A stretch of 64,000 nt of DNA, from positions 4,249,501 through 4,313,500 of the forward strand of contig NZ_AP023360.1 of assembly GCF_018326265.1 (NCBI RefSeq), in the 5' to 3' direction. The notes beneath the pieces were generated by a model. That model had not been told where the DNA came from. It saw only the letters and a program-made list of their open reading frames with translations, and searched no databases. The stretch's first letter is position 1; the number at the start of each line of letters is the position of its first letter. The translations under genes were made by a program, and so were the position numbers. The stretch is from Catellatospora sp. IY07-71. Lineage in GTDB: Bacteria; Actinomycetota; Actinomycetes; Mycobacteriales; Micromonosporaceae. Positions 43,901 to 53,278 of this stretch are shown here, in pieces.

Positions 43901-44465
43901 CAACCGCGGCTTCGACAACGTCCGGTTCACCCAGAACGGCAACGAGTTCCACGTGACCGCGCCGCAGCAGCTGGGCGTCTGGAAGATCTACGTGTACGCC
44001 TTCGACGGCCACGGCAACGTGGGCATCGAGCAGAAGTCGATCCGGGTCATCCCGCCGACGGTGTCCGGCACCAACATCGCCCAGGGCCGCCCGGCCACCG
44101 CCTCGACGTACCAGCCGACCGGCACCAACGGGCCGCAGCTGCCGTCGTACGCGGTCGACGCGAACTACGACACCCGCTGGGCCAGCGAGTGGGTCGCCAC
44201 CGCGTGGCTCCAGGTGGACCTGGGCTCGGTGCGCACGTTCAACAACGTGCTGCTGGGCTGGGAGGCGGCGTACGCCAAGTCCTACCAGGTGCAGGTCTCC
44301 AACGACGGCACCAATTGGAGCACGGTCTACTCGACCACCGCCGGCAACGGCGGGTTCGACATCATCCCGGTCACCGCGACCGGCCGCTATGTCCGTATGA
44401 ACGGCCTGGACCGGGCCACCACGTACGGCTACTCACTGTGGGAGTTCGGGGTCTACGCCAACTGA
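40980..44465 (+). CDS. Secreted multidomain protein: discoidin x3, GH16-like, TIM-barrel glycosidase, Ig-like
   Basis: A 1161-residue secreted protein. A signal peptide (about 1-43) is followed by two F5/8-type C (CBM32-like) domains (about 45-171 and 184-318), a Pro-Ser-Thr linker (320-338) and a GH16-like domain (about 340-615). Next come a GH2/GH5-like TIM barrel (about 625-920; acid/base in WDVGNEV, nucleophile in [11 protein letters not shown]), an Ig-like domain (about 930-1025) and a third discoidin domain (about 1030-1161). In the GH16 domain the usual E-x-D-x-x-E motif reads GETDIMSG, so the second Glu is Ser and the domain may only bind. The repressor sites and the neighbouring importer point to beta-1,3-glucan or a related beta-glucan. 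ATG at 40980 is used because AGGAG lies 4 nt upstream; ATG at 40926 abuts the operator. Confidence 0.85.
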   Translation: MTPVRHRPGVRHIARRWRIAIPVAVTTAISALALVVPFTTASAADTLISQGKPVTASSVQGADLAAAYAVDGNSGTRWGSQWSDPQWIRVDLGATASISQVVLEWEGAYGRSFQIQTSNDDANWTPVYTTTTGTGGTQTLAVTGSGRYVRMHGTVRSSGYGYSLWEFKVYGSFGPTPSPSTNPASCGTTNVAQGKTATASSVENGGTPASAAVDGNAGTRWSSAASDPQWLQIDLGSTQSICKVVLQWEGAYATAFQVQTSATGTGGWTDIYATTTGTGGTQPLTVGGSGRYLRVYGTARATGWGYSLWEVQVFVGGTPPSPSTSPSTSPSTSPSPSGPWTTVWEDNFDGAANTSPSAANWLLRTGTQYPGGAANFGTGEIETASASTANVYLTGDGKLNIKAIRDGAGNWTSGKLETQRTDFAPQPGQLTRFSAVIQQPNVANGLGYWPAFRSTGAAYRGNYNNWPGVGETDIMSGVNGRSQLSQTLHCGTAPDGPCGEYNGRTSGLASCTGCQTGFHEYAQVIDRTKTDEEIRFYLDGVQTWVVRESQVGVAAWQAAVHHGFYLRLDLAIGGLYANAIAGETVPTPETTSGGVMAVDRVTVSRQTGTTPTAMTDPAVPAGPSVVRITGTQGNWQLQVNGAPYLVKGLTYGPPQGAADGYMRDLKNMGVNTIRTWGVDDTQTPVLLDTAARHGIKVIVGHWLNQGADYVNDTAYKNSVKAEIVARVNTLKNRQGVLMWDVGNEVLLTMQDFGLPAADVEARRNAYAAFVNEVAVAIHAADPNHPVTSTDAWVGAWPYYKNHSPALDLYGINSYGAVGGLKQAWIDGGYTKPYVLTEGGPDGEWEVPNDANGVPTEPTDLAKRAQYTASWNAILGHPGVALGATEFHYGLENDFGGVWLNTLTGGWRRHGWHALKQAYSGTASANTPPEITSMVIGSPGAIQAGKTFTLYVGASDPQGDQIRYNLMLSNKHINGNRGFDNVRFTQNGNEFHVTAPQQLGVWKIYVYAFDGHGNVGIEQKSIRVIPPTVSGTNIAQGRPATASTYQPTGTNGPQLPSYAVDANYDTRWASEWVATAWLQVDLGSVRTFNNVLLGWEAAYAKSYQVQVSNDGTNWSTVYSTTAGNGGFDIIPVTATGRYVRMNGLDRATTYGYSLWEFGVYAN

Positions 44466-44540
44466 TCCCCGAACATCTCGCCGGGTGCGGCGGGTGGAGC
44501 CGCCGAGCCGCCCGCCGCACCATTCCGGCCCCTCCCGCAT

Positions 44541-44615
44541 GATCACTCGACTTGCCAGGCACCTGGGCGTATCTTGAAGCGCCGCTCGCCCATGTGCCTG
44601 GCAAGTCGAACGATC
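44541..44615. repeat. GATC-bounded palindrome, family A copy 4
   Basis: GATCACTCGACTTGCCAGGC at the left pairs with a right arm ending TCGAACGATC. It lies in the space after the multidomain glucanase gene and may terminate it before the lacI promoter. Confidence 0.85.
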
Positions 44616-44674
44616 ATGTCGGCGCGGCGACGCGCGGGCCCGCGTGGGTCGGGAAGTTCGCGCTGGTGGAGGGC

Positions 44675-44702
44675 GGAGAGCGCTCTCCCCTTGTGCTATA
44701 AA
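44675..44702 (+). promoter_or_regulatory. Operator site 3 and leaderless lacI promoter
   Basis: GGAGAGCGCTCTCC (44675-44688) overlaps the -35 region, and TATAAA (44697-44702) is the -10, 7 nt before the ATG. The arrangement fits autorepression. Confidence 0.8.
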
Positions 44703-44709
44703 GACGCTC

Positions 44710-45762
44710 ATGACCAGTGACCAGACGCCGGCGCAGCGGTTGCCGACGCTCGAGGACGTCGCGCAGGTGGCCGGGGTGTCCCGGGCCACCGTCTCGCGGG
44801 TGATCAACAACATCCGCAACGTCGACCCGCAGCTGCACAAGATCGTCTGGGACGCGGTCAGCACCACGGGATACGTGCCCAACCGGGCCGCCCGCTCGCT
44901 GGTCACCGGCCGCACCGGCAGCATCGCCCTGGTCGTCTCCGAGGCCGAGAACCGTGCCGCCGACGACCCGTTCCTGGGCCGCTTCTTCTCCGACCCGTTC
45001 TTCGGCCGGGTGGTCGGCGGCGTGCTCAGCGTGCTGCGCCCGTCCGGCGTGCACCTCGCGCTGACGCTGGCCGGTGACGAGGACGCCTGCGCCAAGGTCG
45101 TCGCGGACGTGCGCCAGGGGCAGGTCGACGGCGTCGTGGTGCTCTCGCTGCACCCGCACGATCCGCTGCCGCGCCTGCTCGCCGACGCCGCCGTGCCCGC
45201 GGTGCTGTACGGCCGCCCCGCCGCGCCGATGCCGATCAGCTACGTCGACGTCGCCACCTACACCGGGGCCAAGCTGGCCGCCGACCACCTGGCGGCCCGG
45301 GGCTGCCAGCACGTGGCGACCATCTCCGGCTCGGTGGACATGCCCGCAGGTGCCGACCGCCTGCACGGCTTCCGGGAGGCCATGGCCAAGCAGGGCGTGG
45401 CGTACGTGCCCAGCTACGACGGCGGCTTCACCCACGAGGGCGGCGAGCGCGCCATGGAACGCCTGCTGGCCGAGCACCCGGAGACCGACGGCGTCTTCGT
45501 CGCCAGCGACGTGATGGCCCAGGGCGCCCTGGCCGTGCTACGCGATCATGGGAAATCCGTTCCGGACGATGTCGCCGTGGTCGGCTTCGACGACAGCAGC
45601 GCCGCCCTGGCCAGCCGCCCCCAGCTCACCACGGTCCGCCAGCCGGTAGAGGACATGGCCGCCGAGATGGCCCGCCTCCTCCTGGCCCGCATCGACCAGC
45701 GCGCCAACCGCACCACCAGCGTCATCTTCGACCCCGAACTCATCCTCCGCGCCTCCGCCTGA
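44710..45762 (+). CDS. LacI-family repressor of the beta-glucan regulon
   Basis: A 350-residue LacI/GalR regulator. The N-terminal DNA-binding domain is typical (TLEDVAQVAGVSRATVSRVI followed by NNI, about residues 13-35) with the hinge helix near PNRAARSLVTGRTG. The periplasmic-binding-protein-like domain covers about 65-345, including VDGVVVLSLHP, FVASDVMAQGAL and VVGFDDSSAA. It should bind the four GGAGAGCGCTCTCC sites and release them on binding a beta-gluco-oligosaccharide. The genes with sites are both GH1 enzymes (one through the importer operon), the secreted multidomain protein and itself. ATG at 44710 follows TATAAA by 7 nt, so translation is probably leaderless. Confidence 0.93.
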   Translation: MTSDQTPAQRLPTLEDVAQVAGVSRATVSRVINNIRNVDPQLHKIVWDAVSTTGYVPNRAARSLVTGRTGSIALVVSEAENRAADDPFLGRFFSDPFFGRVVGGVLSVLRPSGVHLALTLAGDEDACAKVVADVRQGQVDGVVVLSLHPHDPLPRLLADAAVPAVLYGRPAAPMPISYVDVATYTGAKLAADHLAARGCQHVATISGSVDMPAGADRLHGFREAMAKQGVAYVPSYDGGFTHEGGERAMERLLAEHPETDGVFVASDVMAQGALAVLRDHGKSVPDDVAVVGFDDSSAALASRPQLTTVRQPVEDMAAEMARLLLARIDQRANRTTSVIFDPELILRASA

Positions 45763-45791
45763 CCGCCCCCACCCCGGGGCCCCCGTTTCCC

Positions 45792-45852
45792 GTTGATCAT
45801 GAACTTAGGGCACGGCTCGGCGGCGTGTCATGGCTGCAACTTCATGATCGAC
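45792..45852. repeat. GATC-containing palindrome, family E copy 2
   Basis: Arms GTTGATCATGAA (45792-45803) and TTCATGATCGAC (45841-45852) lie after the lacI stop. It has the same general design as the copy at 58977-59029 but a different inner sequence. Confidence 0.65.
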
Positions 45853-45927
45853 GGGGCTTGGGCGGGCCGGTGAGGGTCGGTTGAGCAGGCAGGATGCGTG
45901 TACTGGTAACAGTGCGGCAACCGGGGC

Positions 45928-45978
45928 TTGACAGGACGGGGGTGCCGGACGATGCTCTCGCATGGGAGAGCGCTCTCC
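45928..45978 (+). promoter_or_regulatory. Promoter and operator site 4 of the importer operon
   Basis: TTGACA (45928-45933), a 17-bp spacer and GATGCT (45951-45956), then GGAGAGCGCTCTCC (45965-45978) at about +2 to +15. It controls the solute-binding protein, permease and GH1 genes. Confidence 0.8.
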
Positions 45979-46040
45979 GATGATGTTCCGCCGTACGTCC
46001 CTCACTGAATACCACCATCCCTTCCTGGTTGGAGGAAAGA

Positions 46041-47339
46041 ATGCGTCCAGCACACAACGGGTCGCGCCTGCGCCGCCGTGCGGTCATGGCCGCCGCGCCG
46101 CTGCTCGCGGCCGCGCTGGTCCTGACGACCGCTGCCTGTGGCGGTAGCGAGGAGCCGGGTAAGCCCGGTGGCAAGGTGAAGCTCACGATCGCGACGTTCG
46201 GTGAGTTCGGGTACAAGGAGCTGTACAAGGAGTACCAGCAGCTGAACCCGAATGTGGAGATCACCGAGCGGATCACCAAGGCTGAGGATCACCACAAGAA
46301 CCTGGCCGCGCACCTGGCGACGAACACGGGTGCTGCGGACATCGAGGCGATCGAGGAGGGCTGGGCGGGTCAGTTCACGGCCAACCCGGGCAAGTTCTAC
46401 AACTGGACGGACTACGGCGCGAACGACATCAAGGCGCAGTGGCCGGCGTGGAAGTGGCAGCAGGGCTCCGCGGCTTCGGGTGAGGTCATCGGCCTGGGCA
46501 CCGACGTCGGCGGCATGGCGATGTGCTACCGGCGGGACTTCTTCGAGAAGGCCGGTCTGCCGACCGAGCGTGATGAGGTCTCCAAGCTGTGGCCGACGTG
46601 GGAGGACTACATCAAGGCGGGCGAGCGTTTCAAGGCCGCCAACATCAAGGGTTCGGCGTGGATGGACGGGCCGACCGTCATGTACCGGTCGATCCTGGGT
46701 CAGCAGCCGATCGGTATCTACGACGGTGACAAGGTCGTGGCGGACACCAACCCCGGCGTGAAGAAGGCGTGGGACCTGACGATCGACGCGATCAACAAGG
46801 GCCTGTCGGCGAAGATCGCCGCGTGGTCGGCGGACTGGAACGCCGGTATGGCCAAGGGCAGCTTCGTGACCCTGGCGTGCCCGTCGTGGATGATGGCGTA
46901 CATCCAGTCGCAGGCCAAGGACTCCTCGGGTAAGTGGGACATCGCCGCGGTGCCTGGTGGTGGCGGTAACTGGGGTGGTTCGTTCCTGACGCTGCCGAAG
47001 CAGGGTAAGAACGTCGAGGAGGCCGCGAAGCTGGCCAAGTGGCTGGTGGCCCCCGAGCAGCAGGCGAAGGTGTTCCGGGCTCTGGGCAACTTCCCGTCGA
47101 CCGTGTCCCTGTACGAGGATGCGGTGATCAAGGACTTTAAGAACCCGTTCTTCAACAACGCGCCGGTGGGTCAGATCTTCTCGGCTTCGGTGAAGACGAT
47201 GGTGCCGCAGTTCATGGGTGCGAAGTCGGGTGACATCAACACGGCGATCCAGAACGGTCTGACCCGTGTCGAGCAGGGCAAGCAGAAGCCGGACGAGGCT
47301 TGGCAGCAGTCGCTGAAGGACGTCAAGGCGCTGCTCTAG
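46041..47339 (+). CDS. Sugar ABC transporter solute-binding lipoprotein
   Basis: A 432-residue binding lipoprotein of the family 1 (CUT1) sugar importers. A basic signal sequence ends in lipobox TTAAC (Cys at about residue 33). The mature protein has KVKLTIATFGEFGYKELYKE and the conserved WSADWNAGMAKGSF and FLTLPKQGKNVEEAAKLAKW segments. It should capture the oligosaccharide released by the secreted glucanase. GGAGGA lies 4 nt before ATG 46041. The gene uses noticeably more GGT and CGT codons than its neighbours, a usual sign of high expression. It is the first gene of the operon. Confidence 0.92.
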   Translation: MRPAHNGSRLRRRAVMAAAPLLAAALVLTTAACGGSEEPGKPGGKVKLTIATFGEFGYKELYKEYQQLNPNVEITERITKAEDHHKNLAAHLATNTGAADIEAIEEGWAGQFTANPGKFYNWTDYGANDIKAQWPAWKWQQGSAASGEVIGLGTDVGGMAMCYRRDFFEKAGLPTERDEVSKLWPTWEDYIKAGERFKAANIKGSAWMDGPTVMYRSILGQQPIGIYDGDKVVADTNPGVKKAWDLTIDAINKGLSAKIAAWSADWNAGMAKGSFVTLACPSWMMAYIQSQAKDSSGKWDIAAVPGGGGNWGGSFLTLPKQGKNVEEAAKLAKWLVAPEQQAKVFRALGNFPSTVSLYEDAVIKDFKNPFFNNAPVGQIFSASVKTMVPQFMGAKSGDINTAIQNGLTRVEQGKQKPDEAWQQSLKDVKALL

Positions 47340-47408
47340 TACCAGGGACGGGCCCGGCCGCGACGATGTGGCCGGGCCCGCCGGTTTCCGCCGTGAAGGG
47401 ACCCCTCG

Positions 47409-48305
47409 ATGAAGAACCTGCTCTACCGCTTGGACGTGAAGGGTTCGCCCTACCTCTACGTCATCCCGTTCTTCCTGATCTTCGCCGCGTTCGGCATCTT
47501 CCCGCTGGCGTACACCGCGTGGGTGTCGCTGCACGAGTGGAGCCTGCTGTCGGAGACGCACACCTTCCTGGGCCTGCAGAACTACAAGGATCTGCTGGCT
47601 GACGAGTACTTCTGGAACGCGCTGCGCAACACGGCCCAGATCTGGGTGATCTCCACGGTGCCGCAGCTGCTGATGGCGCTGCTGCTGGCCCACGTGCTCA
47701 ACCAGCGGCTGCGCGCGCCCACGTTCTGGCGGATGACGGCGGTGCTGCCGAACATCACGTCGGTGGCGGCGGTGGCGATCATCTTCGGGCAGATCTTCGG
47801 CAAGGACTACGGCCTGGTGAACTGGGTCCTGGAGTCGCTGGGGCTGGGCCGGATCGACTGGCAGGCCGGCACGGCGTCGTCGCAGATCGCGATCAGCGTG
47901 ATGATCATCTGGCGGTGGACGGGCTACAACGCGCTGATCTACCTCGCCGCGATGCAGGCCGTCAGCAAGGACCTGTACGACGCGGCGTCGCTGGACGGCG
48001 CCAGCAGCCTGCAGCAGCTGACCCGGATCACCGTGCCCGCGATCCGTCCGACGATCATCTTCACGGTGATCGTGTCGACGATCGGCGGTATGCAGGTTCT
48101 GGCGGAGCCGTTGCTGTTCGGCGGCGGGAGCATGACCGGTGGTTCGGACCGGCAGTTCCAGACGCTGTCGCTGTACCTGTACGAGGTCGGGTTCTCCCGG
48201 TTCGACTTCGGTTACGCGTCCACGGCCGCGTGGGCGATGTTCGGCATCATCGTGATCGTCGCGGCGATCAACTACTTCCTCACCAGCCGCCTGCGGAGGT
48301 CCTGA
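47409..48305 (+). CDS. Sugar ABC transporter permease (MalF-type)
   Basis: A 298-residue integral membrane protein with six helices. The EAA loop that contacts the ATPase is DAASLDGASSLQQLTRITVP (about residues 193-212). It opens with a short charged N-terminus and PYLYVIPFFLIFAAFGIFPL, as in CUT1 permeases. It follows the binding protein after 69 bp. Its stop overlaps the second permease start (TGATG), giving coupled translation. No ATP-binding gene is in the operon, so a shared MsiK-type ATPase must serve it. Confidence 0.93.
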   Translation: MKNLLYRLDVKGSPYLYVIPFFLIFAAFGIFPLAYTAWVSLHEWSLLSETHTFLGLQNYKDLLADEYFWNALRNTAQIWVISTVPQLLMALLLAHVLNQRLRAPTFWRMTAVLPNITSVAAVAIIFGQIFGKDYGLVNWVLESLGLGRIDWQAGTASSQIAISVMIIWRWTGYNALIYLAAMQAVSKDLYDAASLDGASSLQQLTRITVPAIRPTIIFTVIVSTIGGMQVLAEPLLFGGGSMTGGSDRQFQTLSLYLYEVGFSRFDFGYASTAAWAMFGIIVIVAAINYFLTSRLRRS

Positions 48306-49200
48306 TGACCACCACGATGACCCGCCCGGAACGCACCCGGCAGACCCCGCCGCCGTCCGCGCCCGGCAAGCGTTTCAAGGGCGTCAGCGACCGCCGCCCC
48401 GGTCTGCTCACCTACCTCGCGCTGACCGGCCTGGCGCTGTTCTCGGCGTTCCCGCTCTACTGGTCGTTCGTCGTCGGCTCGCACGACAACGGCATCCTGG
48501 GGCAGGTCCCGCCGCCGTTCGGCCTCGGCCCGAACCTGTTCGCCAACATCGAGCGCGCGTTCGGCACCATCGAGTTCGGCAAGGCGCTGATGAACTCGTT
48601 CCTGGTGTCGGGCGGGATCACGCTGAGCGTGGTGCTGTTCTCGACGCTGGCCGGCTTCGCGTTCGCCAAGCTGAGCTTCAAGGGCCGCAACATCCTGCTG
48701 ATCACCGTCATCGCGACCATGATGGTGCCGACGCAGCTGGGCATCATCCCGCTGTACATGCTGATGGCGAAGATCGAGTGGACCGGCACCATGTACGCCG
48801 TCGTCGCGCCCGGCCTGGTCAGCGCGTTCGGCGTGTTCTTCATGACGCAGTACCTCGGTGAGGCGGTGCCGACCGAGCTGATCGAGGCGGCCCGCGCCGA
48901 CGGCTGCTCCACGCTGCGCATCTTCTGGCACGTGGTGCTGCCGATCTCCAAGCCGGCCGCGGCCGTGCTGGGCATGCTCACCTTCATGACGGCCTGGAAC
49001 GACTTCTTCTGGCCGCTGGTCGTGCTCACCCCCGAGGACCCGACGGTGCAGGTCGCGCTGTCGGCGCTGGCGAGCGGTTACATCACCGACTTCTCGCTGT
49101 CGCTGACCGGCACGCTCATCGCCACGCTGCCGCTGATGGTGGTGTTCGTCCTGCTCGGCAAGCAGATCATCGGCGGCATCATGCAGGGCGCGGTGAAGGG

Positions 49201-49204
<4 letters not shown>
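48305..49204 (+). CDS. Sugar ABC transporter permease (MalG-type)
   Basis: A 299-residue permease with six membrane helices after a charged 35-residue N-terminus. The EAA loop is EAARADGCSTLRIFWHVVLP (about residues 196-215), and the first helix region FSAFPLYWSFVVGSHDN matches the CUT1 MalG group. It pairs with the upstream permease to form the channel. Its start shares a base with the previous stop, and its stop overlaps the GH1 start (ATGA), so three genes are translated in a coupled series. Confidence 0.93.
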
Positions 49205-50592
<1,388 letters not shown>

Positions 50593-50662
50593 GGCCCTGG
50601 TCTGAGCGGAAGCGTCCGTCGCGCTCAGGCAGGGCGTGACGGACGGGACGACCGTCACGCGA

Positions 50663-50703
50663 GAGCGCCCCGGTCCGCGAGTCGATCGCGGGCCGGGGCG
50701 CTC
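50663..50703. terminator. Terminator after the importer operon
   Basis: GAGCGCCCCGG (50663-50673) pairs perfectly with 50693-50703. It lies between the convergent GH1 gene and the unknown gene at 50716 and can serve both. Confidence 0.75.
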
Positions 50704-50715
50704 GCCCGTGCGGGG

Positions 50716-51375
50716 TCAGCCGCGCGCGTTCCACATGGCGGCGAAGCCGGCCGCCTCGCCGGTCAGCCACCGGTCCACCTCGGCGCCCTTGCCGGCCTCG
50801 CCGCGGTAGGCGATGCCGCGGCGCACGTCGACCAGCACCGGCTCGGCGTGCGGCAGGATCTGGTCCATGTTGGACCGGAGCAGGTGCAGCGTCGCCGTGA
50901 TCAGGTCGGCGGTCGGCGCCTCCTCGTCGAAGTGCAGCCGGACCGCCTCGCTGCGGCCGTCGTCATAGCGCAGGCCGAAGTGCGCGGCGATGCGCACCGG
51001 CAGGTTGCCGATCATGGCGAGCGCGTCGTTGGTCTGGGTCAGCCGGACGCCCTGGCCCTCGATCGAGATCAGGTAGCTCGCCGCGCCCGCGGTGAGCGCC
51101 GCGTAGAGCCGCTGCCAGCGCGGATCCACCAGGTCGTTGACCTCGGTGAGGTGGGTGCCCGGGGTGTGCTGGTCGATGTCGGTCTTCAGCGCCTTGATGA
51201 GGCGGCTGTGCGGGTTGAACCCGCGGCCGGTCTCGCGCTGCCGGCGCAGCTGCCCGACGAACGTGGCCTTGGCCGGGCCGGAACGGTCGACGTAGCGGGT
51301 GAACGCCAGCAGGGTGGCGTAGGGCAGCACAGCGGTCGGGGTGGTCTCGGCGACGGTCGCGGGAGGGGTGGGCAT
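50716..51375 (-). CDS. Unknown soluble protein
   Basis: A 219-residue cytoplasmic protein with mixed alpha/beta sequence: an N-terminal helical region (LPYATLLAFTRYVDRSG), a central part with YLISIEGQGVRLTQTND and a C-terminal YRGEAGKGAEVDRWLTGEAA. No signal peptide, membrane helix or catalytic motif is evident, and I do not recognise the family. It is divergent from the potassium channel gene and convergent with the importer operon. Confidence 0.62.
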   Translation of the reverse strand: MPTPPATVAETTPTAVLPYATLLAFTRYVDRSGPAKATFVGQLRRQRETGRGFNPHSRLIKALKTDIDQHTPGTHLTEVNDLVDPRWQRLYAALTAGAASYLISIEGQGVRLTQTNDALAMIGNLPVRIAAHFGLRYDDGRSEAVRLHFDEEAPTADLITATLHLLRSNMDQILPHAEPVLVDVRRGIAYRGEAGKGAEVDRWLTGEAAGFAAMWNARG

Positions 51376-51497
51376 GGCGTCTCCGTTCGCAGCTCAGCGG
51401 CGCTTTTTCGTACACACATTCTAATCCGCCGGACCGACATTTTCCGCTGCCGTCGCAGCCGATGGGACGGATTGGCACACCGCTGCACAATGTGCCG

Positions 51498-51932
51498 ATG
51501 GACCTGCTCAGACGCTTCACCAACTCGCCGCGCGCGCTGGTCGTGAGCTACCTGCTGCTGATCGTCACGTCCGGGCTGCTGTTCTGGATGTTCGAGGACA
51601 AGGAGCCCGGCGAGGCCATCTGGTGGGCGGTGGTCACCGCCTCGACCGTCGGATACGGCGACACGTACCCGCACACGTGGCAGGGCCGGGTGCTGGCCGG
51701 CTTCCTCATCTCGGTGATGGTGCTGTTCGTGATCCCGCTGATCACGGCGCACTTCGCCAGCAAGCTGATCGTCGACAACGACGCGTTCCAGCACGAGGAG
51801 CAGGAGGAGATCAAGAACCAGCTCCGCGAGATCCGCGCCATCGTCGAGCGCCTGGACCCCGCCGCCGCGGCCGAGGCGGGGGTACGCCTCGACGCCGTCG
51901 CCGAGCGCGCCGAGCGCCCGCGTACGCCCTAG
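51498..51932 (+). CDS. Two-helix potassium channel (KcsA/Kch-type pore)
   Basis: A 144-residue ion channel subunit. Helix 1 (about residues 13-31), a re-entrant pore helix and the selectivity filter TASTVGYGDTYP (about 49-60, with the canonical TVGYGD), then helix 2 (about 68-90) and a cytoplasmic coiled coil rich in Glu (HEEQEEIKNQLREIRAIVER). It should assemble as a tetramer that conducts K+. ATG at 51498 follows CACAAT by 6 nt, compatible with a leaderless start. An in-frame start at 51462 would add 12 residues. It is convergent with the lacI gene, 10 bp apart. Confidence 0.92.
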   Translation: MDLLRRFTNSPRALVVSYLLLIVTSGLLFWMFEDKEPGEAIWWAVVTASTVGYGDTYPHTWQGRVLAGFLISVMVLFVIPLITAHFASKLIVDNDAFQHEEQEEIKNQLREIRAIVERLDPAAAAEAGVRLDAVAERAERPRTP

Positions 51933-51942
51933 CGCGGCGTCC

Positions 51943-52962
51943 TCAGGACGAGCGGGGCGGGCCGCTGCTGGCCCGGACGACGAGGCTCGGCGGCACGCGT
52001 GGGTGGCGTACCGCCGGGCCGCCGCCGTCGAACAGTTCCAGCAGCGCCGCGAGGCAGCGGCGGCCCACCTCGTCGAAGTCCTGCCGGACCGTGGTCAGCG
52101 GCGGGGACAGGTAGGCCGCCTCGGGGATGTCGTCGAAGCCGACCACGCTGACGTCCTCGGGTGCGCGCAGGCCCCGCTCGTGCAGCGCGCGCAGCATGCC
52201 GAGCGCCTGCTGGTCGTTGGCGCAGAACACGGCGGTGACGTCGGGGCGGTCCGTGAGCAGTCGCCCGGCCTCGTAGCCCGAGCGCGGGCTCCAGTCGCCG
52301 GACACCACCGGCGGGACCCGGCACCCGGCGGCCTCCAGCGCCTGCCGCCAGCCGTCCACCCGGTCCCGCGCCTCCAGCCAGTCCTGCGGGCCGGACACGT
52401 GCCACACCGTACGGTGCCCGAGCGCGAGCAGGTGCTCCACCGCCAGGCGTGCCCCGGCGACCTGGTCCACCGAGACCGACGGCAGCTCGCCCGCCGTGTC
52501 GGACTCGACGACCACCGCGGGCACGCCGGTGGGCAGGCTGTGCACGGCCGCAGCCGCCGTCATCAGCGGCGCGATGATGACCACCCCGTCGACGGACTGC
52601 TCGGTGAGCCGGTCCACCGCCTCGGCGACCCCGGCCCGGTCGAGCTGCTCCAGCGCCACGATGCGGATGCCGTAGCCGGCCCGCCGGGCGGCGCGCTCCA
52701 GCCCGAGCAGGGTGGCCGCGGGCCCGTACAGCAGGGTGTCGAAGCTGACCACGCCGATCAGCCGGGAGCGCCGCCCGGCCAGGCCGCGGGCCATCGCGTT
52801 GGGCCGGAAGTTCAGCTGCTGGACCGCGCGCAGCACCCGGTCGCGGGTCTCCTCCCGCACGCTCGGGTGGTTGTTCAGCACCCGGGACACGGTCTGATGC
52901 GAGACTCCGGCGAGGCGCGCGACGTCCCTGATGACCGCGACGCGGGCAGGCTGCTGGCTCAT
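51943..52962 (-). CDS. LacI-family repressor, divergent from GH127
   Basis: A 339-residue LacI/GalR regulator with the N-terminal helix-turn-helix VIRDVARLAGVSHQTVSRVL, then NNH (about residues 11-33), the hinge RPNAMARGLAGRRS and a sugar-binding core containing VDGVVIIAPL, VFCANDQQALGML and VVGFDDIPEAAY. The expected target is the operator at 53098-53113 in front of the GH127 gene. Its ligand is therefore likely L-arabinose or an arabinofuranoside. ATG at 52962 is used; an upstream in-frame start at 52983 lacks a better ribosome site. There is no detectable site of the other regulator's type near this gene. Confidence 0.9.
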   Translation of the reverse strand: MSQQPARVAVIRDVARLAGVSHQTVSRVLNNHPSVREETRDRVLRAVQQLNFRPNAMARGLAGRRSRLIGVVSFDTLLYGPAATLLGLERAARRAGYGIRIVALEQLDRAGVAEAVDRLTEQSVDGVVIIAPLMTAAAAVHSLPTGVPAVVVESDTAGELPSVSVDQVAGARLAVEHLLALGHRTVWHVSGPQDWLEARDRVDGWRQALEAAGCRVPPVVSGDWSPRSGYEAGRLLTDRPDVTAVFCANDQQALGMLRALHERGLRAPEDVSVVGFDDIPEAAYLSPPLTTVRQDFDEVGRRCLAALLELFDGGGPAVRHPRVPPSLVVRASSGPPRSS

Positions 52963-53085
52963 GGCGACCCCCTGTCGACGCATGGTAGCGCAGCACGATC
53001 TTCCCGGTCGCCGCCCGTATCGGGTCTGGATCGGACGATGGGACGCGCGTGACCTGCGGTTCCTCGAAACATTTTCGCCACACCC

Positions 53086-53113
53086 TTGACGCGATCGATG
53101 TGATCGGTCACAT
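53086..53113 (+). promoter_or_regulatory. Promoter with LacI-type operator for GH127
   Basis: TTGACG (53086-53091) is a likely -35. ATGTGATCGGTCACAT (53098-53113), symmetric at 14 of 16 positions with a central CG, fits the LacI-family operator design and would block this promoter. A leader of about 150 nt follows. Confidence 0.65.
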
Positions 53114-53278
53114 TCGACAGACGATACATCGAGGCACGGGATCCTCTGAGCGTCGCCATCACCGTACGAGCTGGGCAGGGCTTGCCGCGCGTGCTCCGGG
53201 TGCGCTGATGTTACCGGTCACGCGCTGCCCGGCGCGAGCCTCGTCCGCCCACCCGTCCCCGCCCCTCCAGGAGTCCAC

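Noticed and set aside
41124-44012. 962-codon open frame antisense to the multidomain glucanase
   Set aside because: It mirrors the real gene's codon bias and has no recognisable motif or ribosome site.
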